DNA of 64,000 bases, taken from Chitinophagaceae bacterium (GTDB lineage: Bacteria > Bacteroidota > Bacteroidia > Chitinophagales > Chitinophagaceae). The stretch lies in the NCBI GenBank assembly GCA_016719165.1, contig JADKAJ010000002.1:930001-994000 (forward strand), given 5' to 3'. The notes under the pieces were generated by a model. The model was not told the origin of the DNA. It made no database searches and was given only the letters and a program-made list of their open reading frames with translations. Below are positions 52,902 through 63,162 of this stretch, one piece after another (the stretch's first letter is position 1; every line of letters begins with the position of its first letter). The position numbers and the translations under genes are program-made.

Positions 52902-54819
52902 TTAGTCGTTATATGGGTCCATTAAACCATTTGGATAGTATGTTCTTTTATTCCAAAACTGTCCGGGATTAATGCTGCCGTTTATTATATTGCTGTAAAC
53001 AACTTTCTCTGTCTTTAGATTGTCGTTGTCAATATATTTTAGTTCTGCTCTAATTTTTGTTTGAAATTCACCGTAATATTTTGGAATAGTAAATTTCCAA
53101 AAAGCATTTGGTTCTAATTCAATTTTATGATAGCTGTTTCCACACCAACTGCTAGGTAAATATTCAATGTCTTTCCATTCTCCTTTGCTGTTTTGAGCTT
53201 GCAGTTTCATATATAGCCTGCTGTCCTGTGCATTTAACTTAACGGTGTCAATTGTTGTATTGCTGATAAAAGCTTAAAGCCAAAGAATCGATTGGCAAAT
53301 GTGTCTATGTTATTTGTGTCAATTGTTATGGAAAGCGAATTACCCGGAAAATTTTTGCCCGTAATTATATTTGGTTTGTTCGGAGAGGTCGCCCAACCGC
53401 CGCTATTGTCTGCATCTGTATTTTTGGGTGTTGAGTAGGCGTAAAAATAACCACGATTCATGAAGTCTATATTCAAGGGCTTTAATGCTGTAGAAGTGTC
53501 GTCTTGTTGCTGCCAAACAATGTCCCCACTTTTATTGATGTAACTAAGTTTGTCATCTATAACAGCTTTTATAAGACCGTTTACAAATCCATTGCGGTCA
53601 AATTCTTGCATTATAGGTTTAGAAATAATGTTCCCTTTTAAATCAGCTATTCCGAATAAAGTTTTGTTTTCATCACTTTCATTATTAAAAAAGAAACAAC
53701 CATCAACAATTCCAACTCTATCTATGTCGTCATAGTTTGATTTTGTTACAAATTGCCTAAAGTGTCACTAATACCGAAGCCATCTCTTGTCTCCACAATT
53801 GCGTAACCATTTTTGAAGGTTTCTGCTGGAATGTCTTCAAATTCTTTATTGCCAACTCGTTTAAAGTTTTTGTCAATTAAAATATAATCCTTGTTATTTT
53901 CTTTAATAAATGCTCTTCCATTGGAAAACTCTTTCACATATCTGTAATTGGTGTCGTTAAAAACTACTTTGCCTTTTAGATTTATAAACCCTTCGTAATT
54001 TTTTTCAGAGGTAGAAATAATTCCTTTTTTTTCTGGTATCCAATATTTGTAAAGGCTCACTTTGGCATAACCATCGTGAAAGTCTCCATCAACATAGCTA
54101 TTGTTTTTATACGGTCTTTTAAAAAGAAGGTTGCCCTTAGTATCAATAACCCCATCAGTGCTGCCATCTTTATTTCTTTTATCATTTAGCTCAACTGACG
54201 CATAGCCATCAAGAAATGGTTTTATTGTTTCATATTTCCCAAATGGTACAATAAATCTTCCTGTGGTATCAATAACCCCAACTCTTTTCTTTTTTTGTTT
54301 CTGAGTTGGCTTGGTATACTCATATACGATTGATAGGCCATTTTTAAAGTCGCTTATTGAGCTAAATATTGTGTCAATAAGTAGTTGTTTTGTGTAAACG
54401 TCGATTAAGCCTTGCTTTTTTGAATGAGTGGTGATTATTCCTCTTTTGCTATCAATGAAATAAAGTCCAGAATAAGTCTTTGGCAATACTATATTTCCTG
54501 TCTTATCAATAAACAAAGGTTCTCCGTCTTTATAAGCAACTGTCAAACCATGAACAAAGTCTGTTGCAAAATCATAATCAGGCTTAATGACAAATGTTCC
54601 GCTTTCGTTAATAAACCCATACAAGCCGTTAAGTCTAACTGCCGCCAAACCTTCTGAAAAATCATTTCCACTTAAGAAAACAGGGTTTATCACAACCTTT
54701 CCTTTTTCATTAATATATCCCACCTTGTCGTTTTGAGTGATTTTGAAAAGAGACTGTGTCTGTCCAAAAGACAAAAGGGAAATCGTAATAAAAAGTATCG
54801 TTAGAGTAGTTTTCACCAT
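52902..54819 (-). pseudogene. WG-repeat exported protein, two frameshifts
   Basis: Starts at 54819 with a signal peptide (TTLTILFITISLLSFGQ) and WG-type repeats (VGYINEKGKVVINP; YGFINESGTFVIKP; VGVIDTTGRFIVP and more). The frame breaks near 53750 (GGCAATTTGTAAC; one T short) and near 53265 (AAGCTTTTATC; one T short); pieces 53234-53611 and 52902-53210 continue the same protein, about 640 residues in all. Role of WG repeats is unclear, probably binding. Only gene in its unit. Confidence 0.8.
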
Positions 54820-54896
54820 TGCAGTTTTTTGTACAGATGCTTTAAGTTGTCAAATTGCATAAGTCGCTTGTGTTATTAGGGTGCTGCTTTTGACTT

Positions 54897-55099
54897 GCAG
54901 CTAACGTGAGGGCTTTCTGCTGTGCTGGTATTCCGTGATCCGTCCAGCCCGGTACAAAAGCCCAATAGAATTACTGGAGTTGAAGTTACGATATGCAGCT
55001 GAGATTTGTTCGTTCAGCCCGGACTGCAGCTGATAAGCAAACGGGACGATCAGTATATATTCGTCAGCCAGCATAGCAGAAAACCCAATGTTATGTGTC
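54897..55099 (-). repeat. attC-like site J
   Basis: 203 bp. Left core GCAGCTAAC, right core GTTATGTGTC. Arms GGCTTTCTGCTGTGCTGG and CCAGCATAGCAGAAAACC. Confidence 0.75.
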
Positions 55100-55104
55100 G
55101 TCTT

Positions 55105-56096
55105 TTAATGATATACTTCTGGCGTTAACAACTCTTCTATTGAGATCCAGCTAGCCTTACGTACTATATAATACAATTGTGAATCACGATTGGTCTTTAA
55201 TGTGATTTGGTCTATTCTTGGCAATTCCCTCTGATCCAATATACCTGTGATTTCTATTGGACGACCATGATGATCTTCTGTTTTCCAGCCAGGTAATTCA
55301 TCCATTTTTTCGACATACATATCTGTGCCACGATAATTGAACCACCAATATCCATTCATGCTCCATGCTGTTCCACGGAGTTTTACGGTTTTGCCGAGCT
55401 GGTCTTTAAGACTCACTAACCTGTGCTGACAATTTTCTACATCGTAAACACCTTCTGTTTTTGTTTCCCGGATTAGTCCGTATACTTCGGCAAGCTTTCC
55501 CATTTCAGAATTCGTCCATTTCGGTGAACCAATCAATTTCAATTTCCATTTTGATGTTTGGATCACTGCTGTGTCGTTTTCATTTATTGCAGTTCCTGAT
55601 AACAGAGCATTACGTCCCAGAAAATAAATAGGTGACCATTCTATAGGTTCAATTTTTTTTCCTGAGACTACAACCAACCTATTACTGAAACCAAACCCAC
55701 TAGATTGAAATATATTTCCCCATTCCTGCATTGCAGGCTGTGGCTTGCCAACATAACCGCCTGTTTCATAAACACGTAAGCTATAAGTAGAGTTATTTTC
55801 AATCTTAGGAAGAAGGTTGGTGCCAAATTCCAAAAAAAGGGTGAAAGAGGAATTTGAAAAGTTCTTGGATGGATGAATCCCTGATCATCTGTACCACCAA
55901 GTTAGGCCCTCGTTCTTTGCTTTTGATATCCTTCGACGATAAACGGGGACGGTTAGGGTGGCCCCCATTTCTTCTCGAGTCGTCCGATAAACTTGTATTT
56001 GGCAGAATTATAGATCGGTATGGGAGTTCGATTGATCTGAGCAAAGCAGACATTTGATATGTGAAGGACTATAGAAATAGCAATTAGTCTTTTCAT
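55105..56096 (-). pseudogene. Hypothetical exported protein, two frameshifts
   Basis: Starts at ATG 56096 (MKRLIAISIVLHISNVCFAQ, signal peptide). The frame shifts at a CCC run near 55963 and at a run of seven T (coding strand) near 55838; removing one base at each place gives one protein of about 330 residues ending TPEVYH. The main intact piece is 55105-55833, with GTAWSMNGYWWFNYRGTDMY and GRPIEITGILDQREL, perhaps an OB-like fold. No family recognised. Single gene of its unit. Confidence 0.7.
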
Positions 56097-56112
56097 AAGA
56101 CAATTTATTGAT

Positions 56113-56312
56113 GACACATAACGGTAGGGCTTGCTGCTGTGCTGGTATTTTATAATGTCCAGCCCGGAACTGCAGCCCAATTGAAAAACTGAAGTTGAAG
56201 TTAACAACAAAAAGCTAAATAGAAATTCGTCAGCCGGATAATAGCTGATAGCGATATGCAGCTCATTGTTACTACGTCAGCCAGCATAGAAGCAAACCCA
56301 ATGTTGTATGTT
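56113..56312 (-). repeat. attC-like site K
   Basis: 200 bp. Left core GACACATAAC (complement of GTTATGTGTC at 55090), right core GTTGTATGTT. Arms GGCTTGCTGCTGTGCTGG and CCAGCATAGAAGCAAACC. No complement of the right core is found further right in the window. Confidence 0.72.
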
Positions 56313-56390
56313 CGCCCTTCGTCTTGGTAACTTGAATTGAAGGTATGTGTCCACCGTGGCAGGGTGTGTCCCGGAAGCGTTGGAACAAGG

Positions 56391-56451
56391 CAGGCTCTTT
56401 TGCAAGGTTGGCTTTTGTGTGTCGGCTTTGTGTGCCTTGCAAATGTGCCTG
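56391..56451. repeat. Type-2 hairpin, copy c
   Basis: CAGGCTCTTTTGCAAGG (56391-56407) pairs with CCTTGCAAATGTGCCTG (56435-56451); loop contains TTTTGTGTGTCGGCTTTGTG, shared with copy b. Confidence 0.65.
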
Positions 56452-56508
56452 ACTTGGTGCGTTGGCTTATTTGTAACTTTAAGGCTACTCCAATATTTGC
56501 AACCACTA

Positions 56509-56760
56509 TTAATTATTTAGCTGTTGCTTCTCTTTATAATTGCTGGTTATTAAATTCTTAATAGAATTTTCCAATCTTACATTCTCCTGCATTTCTCTTA
56601 AAACTTCACTATGGCTATTCATCAATTCTAATTCAAGCCTTGTAATTTCTTTGCTAAGGTTTTCAACCTTTATTTTCTTTAGAAAAAAGGCAAACAGAAA
56701 CGAAAGAATATTTGACACAATAAATAAAAGTATTACTTCAATAAAAGAAAGGTTTTCCAT
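56509..56760 (-). CDS. Small membrane-anchored coiled-coil protein
   Basis: 83 residues: one N-terminal helix (VILLFIVSNILSFLFAFFL) and a long charged helix (KEITRLELELMNSHSEVLREMQ) likely forming a coiled coil. No family recognised. Lies downstream of the adhesin gene on the same strand, separated from it by a terminator. Confidence 0.6.
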   Translation of the reverse strand: MENLSFIEVILLFIVSNILSFLFAFFLKKIKVENLSKEITRLELELMNSHSEVLREMQENVRLENSIKNLITSNYKEKQQLNN

Positions 56761-56785
56761 ATAAATATTACAATTTAGATATTAA

Positions 56786-56821
56786 AAACTGAAAGGACGG
56801 AGTAACCCATCCTTTCAGTTT
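56786..56821 (-). terminator. Intrinsic terminator of the adhesin gene
   Basis: AAACTGAAAGGA (56786-56797) and TCCTTTCAGTTT (56810-56821) form a perfect 12-bp stem, followed on the minus strand by TTTTTAAT. Confidence 0.85.
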
Positions 56822-56854
56822 ATGTGTATAACGCTTAACCCAAAACTATCAGCA

Positions 56855-59800
56855 TTATTTAAATACCACTTTAGTCAATGTAGTCTCATTGTAATGGCTG
56901 CTTACAATTTTTAAAACATACACACCACTTGCAAGTCCATTTCTTTGCATTGTTATTAACTGGTTGGGCTGTGCATTAGTTATCGTTTTGATATTTACTG
57001 TTCTGCCTGCTGCATCCGTTAATTGTATGCTGTAATTACCTCTGGCATTACTACCCAATTCAGCATTTACAAAATCAACCGCAGGGTTGGGATAAATACT
57101 GATTTGGTTTTTACCTCCACTCATCCTTACTACTACTACACTGCTATAAACAAACCGTCCATCCTGGTCAATCATTTTCAACCGCAGGTAATAAACAGGC
57201 TGCGTATAATTAATTAAAGTAAACTGATAATTATTAACAGACAAGTTTCGTGCTGGCACCATGCCACCGGTTGAATAAGCAGAACCATTGGTGCTATACT
57301 CAACTTCATACCTGCTTACATTTATTTCAGCCTCTGCCCTCCAGCTTACATTAATATCATTACCATTTCTTATTGCATTAAAGCTAATCAGCGTAAGCGG
57401 AAGTGTAAATGGTGTGCCTACCGGAATGGTATATGCCGCTACATTACTTAAATTTCCTGTATTGTCGTATGCTGCATAGTTGAAAGTAACATTACCACTA
57501 TACCCTGCAGCCGGGTCTAACCTTAGCCCTGCTGCCTGAGTTGGAGTTAAAGCAATACCGCCGGGATTGGCTGCAAGTACAGCCGCAGTTAAATCTGCAA
57601 AACCACCGCTACAAGTTGCACCGGTAGGTGTTGGCGGGCATGGTATGCTGATAACACCTTGCGATGTTGGCGGCACACTTGTTATCCTGTATGAACTTAT
57701 TGTACCATCTGCATCTGCGCTGTTTAAGCCGGGTATCGTTGTTGGCCCGTTTGTATTAAACATTTTTGGAGCTACCACATCATTTGACAGTGGTGGTAAA
57801 CCTGTAACAGGAATGGTATAAGTAGTACTGTTGCTTATTATGCCACTGTTATCTGTTGCATGGTAATTGAAAATAACTTCTCCCTGGTAACCCGGTGCAG
57901 GGTCAAAACGCATACCAGCCATTTGTGTTGGCGTTAATGGAATACCGCCTGTTATATAGTTAGCCAGTACTGCGGCAGTTAAATCCTGAAAGCCGCCAGT
58001 ACAAGTAGCACCTGTTAGTGTAGGCGGACAAGGCACACTTAATACACCTTGCGATGTAAGCGGTAGTGATTCTATTTGATAGCTTGCTATTGTACCATCA
58101 GCATCTGCTGCTATTAAGCCCGGTATAGTTGTTGGCCCGTTTGTTTGCGGCATAGCTGGCGCTACCACTGCATTTGCAACAGGTGGTAAACTGGTAACGG
58201 GGATTGTATAAACTGCACCTGCACTTGATGCACCGCTATTATCTATTGTAGTATAAGCAAATTCTACATTGCCTGCAAAATTTGGTGCAGGGTCAAAACG
58301 CATACCTGCCGCCTGTGTTGGAGTTAAAACAATGCCAGCAGGGTTAGCCGCTAAAACAGCCGGTGTTAAATCTGCAAATCCTCCGGTACAGGTTGCACCT
58401 GTTGGTGTAGGCGGGCAAGGAATACTTAATACACCTTGTGCCGCCTGTGGTACAGAAATTAAAGTATAGCTTGCAATCGTTCCATCAGCATCTGTACCTA
58501 ATAATGATGGCACTGCTGTAGGCCCGTTTGTATTAGTCATTGACGGGGTTAAGATATTTCTTGCTACTGGTGGTATATTACCAGTACCAGATACCGGAAG
58601 TGTATAAGTGGAAACATTGCTTTGCAAACCGCTATTGTCAACAGCCGCATACTTAAATGCTGCCAAACCTGTAAATCCTGCCGTGGGGTCAAAGCGTAAT
58701 GCAGCCGCTTGTGCAGGCGTTAATGAAATACCATTAAGGTTTGCTGCCAATACTGCTGCGGTTAAGTTTACAAAACCACCAGTACAAGTTCCACCAGTCG
58801 GTGTTGGCGGGCAAGGTACACTCAATACACCTTGCGAAGCATCAGGCACACTAAGCAAGGTATAGCTTGCAATAGTACCATCGGCATCTGTGCCACTTAA
58901 AGCCGTAACTGCTGTAACACCATTTGTATTTGGCATTACTGTGTTTACAATATCGCCGGTAACAGGTGGCTGTGGTGCCATTGTAATATTGTAGCTGGCA
59001 GTGTTGCTTACATTACCACTGTTATCTGTAGTTGTATAATTAAATGGGGCAGTACCGCTAAAGCCTGTTGCAGGGTCAAACCTGATAGCGGCTGCTTGTG
59101 CAGGGGTTAATACAATACCACCGGGATTTGCTGCTAGCACTGCAGGTGTTAAACTAACAAAACCGCCGGTACAAGTACCGCCTGTTGGTGTTGGCGGGCA
59201 AGGTACGCTTAGTACACCTTGCGTTGCCGTAGGAACTGTGGTAATATTAAAAGATGCTATCGTACCATCAGCATCGCTGCCGGATAATACCGGTATTACT
59301 GTTGGCCCTGCATTAAATGGAACAAAGGTATTAATGTTAGTTGCTGTTGGTGGTGTATTGGCAATGGGTAAATTATATGTTGCAATGTTGCTTACCGAAC
59401 CGGTATTATCGGTTGCAGTGTAAGTAAATGATGCTGTTCCTGTAAAGCCCGGCGCAGGGTCAAAAAATAATCTTGCTGCTTCGGCAGGTGTTAATACAGT
59501 TCCTGCATTTAAAGCTGCAAAGCCACCTGTACAAGTTGTACCTGCTGGTGTAGATGGGCATGAGACTCTCAACACACCCTGACCAACCGGTGGAATACTG
59601 CCGATTGTATAGGATGCAACAGTGCCATCCAAATCAGTTGCTGATAATGACGGTATAGCTGTATTTCCTAAACTGTTATTAATAGATTGCGAAGTAATAT
59701 TATCTGCTAATGGTGGCCTTGCTGTAGTGGCAGAAGCTGTTACCGGTATAGTATAATTAGCAGTGTTACTTGTATTACCGCTGTTATCAACTGCATTGTA

Positions 59801-61381
59801 ATTAAAAGTAGCATTACCAATAAAACCGATAGCAGGGTCAAAACGCATACCCGCCATTTGTGTGGCTGTTAATGGAATGCCTGAAGGGTAGCCGGAAAGA
59901 ATTGCAGCAGTCAAATCCTGAAAGCCACCTGTACAGGTTGCTCCTGTTAGTGTTGGCGGACAAGGCACACTTAATACACCTTGTACGGTTGGCGGCAATG
60001 TTGTTAATTGATACGTTGATATAGTTCCATCAACATCCGAAGAATTTAAACCTTGTATGGCAGTTGGCCCGTTGGTATTAGGCATACTGTTTTCCATTAT
60101 ATTATTAGATACCGGCGGCAAAGCAATTACCGGAAGTGTGTAGGTTGCAGTATTGCTTATATTACCATCATTATCTGTAGCATTAAAAGTAAATGAGGCA
60201 TTGCCTGTAAAATTTGGTGCAGGGTCAAACCGCATTGCTGCGGCCTGTGTAGGCGTTAATACTATACCACCGGGATTGGCGGCTAATACTGCTGCTGTTA
60301 AATCTGCAAAACCACCTGTACAGGTTGCTCCGGTTGGCGTTGGTGGACAAGGAATACTTAAAACACCCTGTGCAGCAGAAGGTACAGTAGTAATTTTATA
60401 GCTCGCAACAGTACCATCTAAATCTGATGCTGTTAAACCGGGTATTGCTGTTGCAGCATTACCTTGTAGCATTGGAGTATTTAAAAAATTATCAGCAGTT
60501 GGTGGATATTCAGGAATTACTTTGGTAAAAGCAATATCACCAATCGCAATGGCTTGTCCTGCCGGATTGCCGGTTGCACCGGGTCCCTGGTCCCATAATA
60601 TTGTTATCTCTGTAACAGGGTTACCAAACTGTACATAAACTGTGGCTCCCTGTGTGGTTATACTATTGGTTGCAGCATTGGCATTAAAAGTCGAATTACC
60701 GAATGCAGAATTTCCACTAATCAATACAGTATCGGGGCCAGTTGCTGTTGCCTGAAATTTTGTAACAATTGGGTTAGGTACTGCAACGGTACCGTTTTTG
60801 CCAGTAATGGTTATTCTGTCAACATAGGTTAATGGGCTTGTTCTATCCATATCCCCTACATAAAAAGATACGCCGTTAACGGGTCTTGTAAAAGTTATTA
60901 CTGTGATAACAGTTGAAGTAAGCGTATTCCAGTTAACCCATTGAACTAATGGACTGCCAGCAGTAGTTCCCGGCAGAAACCAGTTTACACCTCCTGTAGC
61001 TCCAACTATTGGAGAGTTATTCTGAAAGGCATCATTGGCTGCTGCACCCGGCGCACTAACATTACCGGCAGGGCTTGTGTTTGTAATAACTACCGTAGCG
61101 TCAATACCAGAACCACCAATATTTGTTACGGTTTTGGAGTAAGTAGGCCCTACCCATGATGTAGAACCCCAATTTAAATTGTAGGTTTGTGCATTTAAAA
61201 TGTTACTGCAAAAAAGGGTAACAACTAATAGTAAAATTGGTAGAAGAGCTTTTTTTTTAATAGCAGAAACAAAGTTGTTTTTGAAAATAAAATTTCCAAA
61301 ACACTGGCTGTCAAACAATTGGGGGGGGGTAAGATGACTTACATTAAAAACATGGCTTGAACTTTTGTAAAGATTTTTCAT
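56855..61381 (-). CDS. Large repeat-containing surface protein with T9SS sorting domain
   Basis: ATG 61381 (MKNLYKSS) gives 1,508 residues. An extended N-terminus precedes the signal core (LLPILLLVVTLFCSNILNAQ, about 47-65). About 65-320 form a unique domain. Then eight tandem units of about 130 residues follow, each starting near PPxAxN and holding DxDGTIASY, a Cys-bearing PCPPTPTGATCTGGF, a leucine-rich AAVLAANPGGIVLTPTQAA and FxYxAxDNSG; they look like Ig/cadherin-type adhesion folds. The C-terminus (about 1425-1508, ISIYPNPAVDFV...GVYVLKIV) is a type A T9SS sorting domain. Coding-strand C9 (61321-61329) and A9 (61250-61258) lie before the signal core. Confidence 0.9.
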   Translation of the reverse strand: MKNLYKSSSHVFNVSHLTPPQLFDSQCFGNFIFKNNFVSAIKKKALLPILLLVVTLFCSNILNAQTYNLNWGSTSWVGPTYSKTVTNIGGSGIDATVVITNTSPAGNVSAPGAAANDAFQNNSPIVGATGGVNWFLPGTTAGSPLVQWVNWNTLTSTVITVITFTRPVNGVSFYVGDMDRTSPLTYVDRITITGKNGTVAVPNPIVTKFQATATGPDTVLISGNSAFGNSTFNANAATNSITTQGATVYVQFGNPVTEITILWDQGPGATGNPAGQAIAIGDIAFTKVIPEYPPTADNFLNTPMLQGNAATAIPGLTASDLDGTVASYKITTVPSAAQGVLSIPCPPTPTGATCTGGFADLTAAVLAANPGGIVLTPTQAAAMRFDPAPNFTGNASFTFNATDNDGNISNTATYTLPVIALPPVSNNIMENSMPNTNGPTAIQGLNSSDVDGTISTYQLTTLPPTVQGVLSVPCPPTLTGATCTGGFQDLTAAILSGYPSGIPLTATQMAGMRFDPAIGFIGNATFNYNAVDNSGNTSNTANYTIPVTASATTARPPLADNITSQSINNSLGNTAIPSLSATDLDGTVASYTIGSIPPVGQGVLRVSCPSTPAGTTCTGGFAALNAGTVLTPAEAARLFFDPAPGFTGTASFTYTATDNTGSVSNIATYNLPIANTPPTATNINTFVPFNAGPTVIPVLSGSDADGTIASFNITTVPTATQGVLSVPCPPTPTGGTCTGGFVSLTPAVLAANPGGIVLTPAQAAAIRFDPATGFSGTAPFNYTTTDNSGNVSNTASYNITMAPQPPVTGDIVNTVMPNTNGVTAVTALSGTDADGTIASYTLLSVPDASQGVLSVPCPPTPTGGTCTGGFVNLTAAVLAANLNGISLTPAQAAALRFDPTAGFTGLAAFKYAAVDNSGLQSNVSTYTLPVSGTGNIPPVARNILTPSMTNTNGPTAVPSLLGTDADGTIASYTLISVPQAAQGVLSIPCPPTPTGATCTGGFADLTPAVLAANPAGIVLTPTQAAGMRFDPAPNFAGNVEFAYTTIDNSGASSAGAVYTIPVTSLPPVANAVVAPAMPQTNGPTTIPGLIAADADGTIASYQIESLPLTSQGVLSVPCPPTLTGATCTGGFQDLTAAVLANYITGGIPLTPTQMAGMRFDPAPGYQGEVIFNYHATDNSGIISNSTTYTIPVTGLPPLSNDVVAPKMFNTNGPTTIPGLNSADADGTISSYRITSVPPTSQGVISIPCPPTPTGATCSGGFADLTAAVLAANPGGIALTPTQAAGLRLDPAAGYSGNVTFNYAAYDNTGNLSNVAAYTIPVGTPFTLPLTLISFNAIRNGNDINVSWRAEAEINVSRYEVEYSTNGSAYSTGGMVPARNLSVNNYQFTLINYTQPVYYLRLKMIDQDGRFVYSSVVVVRMSGGKNQISIYPNPAVDFVNAELGSNARGNYSIQLTDAAGRTVNIKTITNAQPNQLITMQRNGLASGVYVLKIVSSHYNETTLTKVVFK
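61250..61329 (-). repeat. C9 and A9 tracts at the start of the adhesin gene
   Basis: Nine C (61321-61329, codons 18-21) and nine A (61250-61258, codons for KKK before the signal core) on the coding strand. Gain or loss of one base in either would shift the frame before the signal peptide. Confidence 0.7.
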
Positions 61382-61429
61382 CAAAAATGATTTTTTAAAT
61401 GTTGGATAATACATGTTAGTTGGACACAA

Positions 61430-61806
61430 AGCTAACTAAGTTGCACAATAACGCAAAAAGACCGGGTTTATTACTTATACACTTATACACATAGGTTATT
61501 ATTCCGATTTGGATTTATGTGTCTGCCGAAAAATAAAAAATATAAGGTGTTGGGTGTGTCGTGCCTTGTATGGTCTGTCATTAGTAAAATTGTTATTGTT
61601 AGTTTGGGTTGCTGCAATGTCTGTCCAATGTTAGTATTGTCGCTGGATAGGCTTGCAGGTATTGGTATTACCGAAATGCAGAGAATAGAATTTTGTCCGC
61701 TGGGTGGTGGGTGGGCTTGGATGCTGAGTAAAGATTTATTGCTGAAGTGTCGAACAAATTGTTGATAGATATTCGTCAGCCGGGGTGGGTGGGTTGTGTG
61801 TTGGCA
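61430..61806. other. Degenerate segment right of the adhesin gene
   Basis: About 375 bp without a supported gene. It has pieces like those of the sites (GGCTTGCAGG, ATGCTGAGTAAAGAT, ATATTCGTCAGCCGGGGTGGG) in disorder, probably remains of one or two old sites. The plus-strand frame at 61517-61765 runs through them and is not credible. Confidence 0.4.
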
Positions 61807-61871
61807 TTTTTAGCTCTTTGCAAGGTTTGGTTTTGTGTCGGGGTTTCGTGTGCCTTGCAATGTGCTAAAAA
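61807..61871. repeat. Type-2 hairpin, copy d
   Basis: TTTTTAGCTCTTTGCAAGG (61807-61825) pairs with CCTTGCAATGTGCTAAAAA (61853-61871); loop TTTGGTTTTGTGTCGGGG resembles copies a-c. Confidence 0.65.
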
Positions 61872-61899
61872 TAGCGTAGGGTCGGGTGGCAAAGTCATG

Positions 61900-62035
61900 T
61901 TAGCTTGAATTTAAGTAGGATGCTGATTAGGGTGACAGCTGATAGAATTCCGTCAGCTGGATATGGGCTGATAGCGATATGAAGCTGAGAATATATTCGT
62001 CTGCCAGCATAGCAGCAAACTCCCTGTTAGCGGTA
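61900..62035 (-). repeat. attC-like site L, left part lost
   Basis: The centre (CCGTCAGCTGG, ATATTCGTCTGCC) and right arm CCAGCATAGCAGCAAACT are present with right core GTTAGCGGTA (62026-62035), but no matching left arm. The core is the exact complement of TACCGCTAAC at 63163-63172. Confidence 0.6.
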
Positions 62036-62044
62036 GTACTTCTG

Positions 62045-63137
62045 TCACTGTTCCTTTTTGTCAACGGTCACTTTAAATCTCATTATTCGTTGTCTGTCAA
62101 ACAGAATATCTAAATAATACAAGGAGTTGTCTGTTACGACATATTGAAACTCATATACACTTTCCGTTAGATTATATTTTATGTACTGCTGTCTTTTACG
62201 GCTAAGGTGTCAAGCCTGCGAACTTTTTTTCCTTTTGGATATTTCATCAAATACCCAAATGTCTGGGTTGCGAAAAACATTTGAGTTGATTTGAAGTTCT
62301 TTTTGACTTGAAAGCCATTGTAGTCTATCTTAAAACGAATCGTGTCTCCTTTTTCGCAGCGATAATTCCAGATGCAGGTGATATGAGTTTAATGTTTTGT
62401 ATTTCACTTGGAAAATAATAAGGGTTATTAGCAAAAGCTGTCTTTTGTATAATTTGGAAGTAATGTCCATTTGCTGATTTGCGGATAATGATTTCTTGCA
62501 AAACTCTCTGGCGGTGTCAACCAATAGTAATTGTTAAAATGTTTTTTGAAAGAACAACAATTTGCCATCGTCAGTCTTGCCGCAGCCACCAGCAGCCCAT
62601 GTTGCGTCTAACAGATAGTAAGAACTGTCAATCCAAACTGCATTCCATGCATGGTCAAGTATTCCGGCAGTGCCTACCTGATAAGGTTCCGTTCTAATAT
62701 AGCCAACTATGTATTCCGATTTTAGTCCAGCGATGTCACACATTTTTTTAAAAAGCATAGCATATCCTTGGCAAACTGCTTTCTTCTTTCGCAAAACTTT
62801 GTCTATGTATTTTATCTCCCATATAATTCTTTTTGCTTCACAATCTTTGTCGTCTTTGCATTTATAGGTTTTGGGTTCTTTGCCTTTGTAGTTATACTTG
62901 TTGTAATATTTGTAGTCATAGCTGATGTTTTCCGTAATCCATTTAAAAATTACTCTTGCTTTAAGAAGTTGCTCTGGTGAGGTTTGTCAACTCATGTGTC
63001 AAATTGGTTAAATCCTTTTTGTATTTAACTGTGGTAGTGAAACTATCAACGGATGAAAAGTCCACCTCTGTCTGTTGCGAAAAAGATATGATTGGTAAAA
63101 GTAAAATGGAAAATATTAGTCGTTTCTTAGTAGTCAT
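62045..63137 (-). pseudogene. Transglutaminase-like exported protein, several frameshifts
   Basis: Starts at ATG 63137 with a signal peptide (KRLIFSILLLPIISFSQQ). The transglutaminase core is readable across frames: Cys in AVCQGYAMLF, His in LDHAWNAVW and Asp in LLDATWAAGG. At least four single-base shifts are needed, for example near 62990, 62565, 62440 and 62345, most in short homopolymers, to read about 360 residues ending VDKKEQ. Intact members crosslink or cleave peptides in the periplasm. Only gene of the unit 62026-63172. Confidence 0.75.
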
Positions 63138-63162
63138 GCATTTTTCGGAGTACGATTTGTAT

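Noticed and set aside
57567..60401. Several plus-strand ORFs inside the adhesin gene
   Set aside because: Antisense shadows repeated because the coding strand is a tandem repeat.
61517..61765. Plus-strand 82-residue ORF
   Set aside because: Runs through degenerate site fragments and opposes the array polarity.
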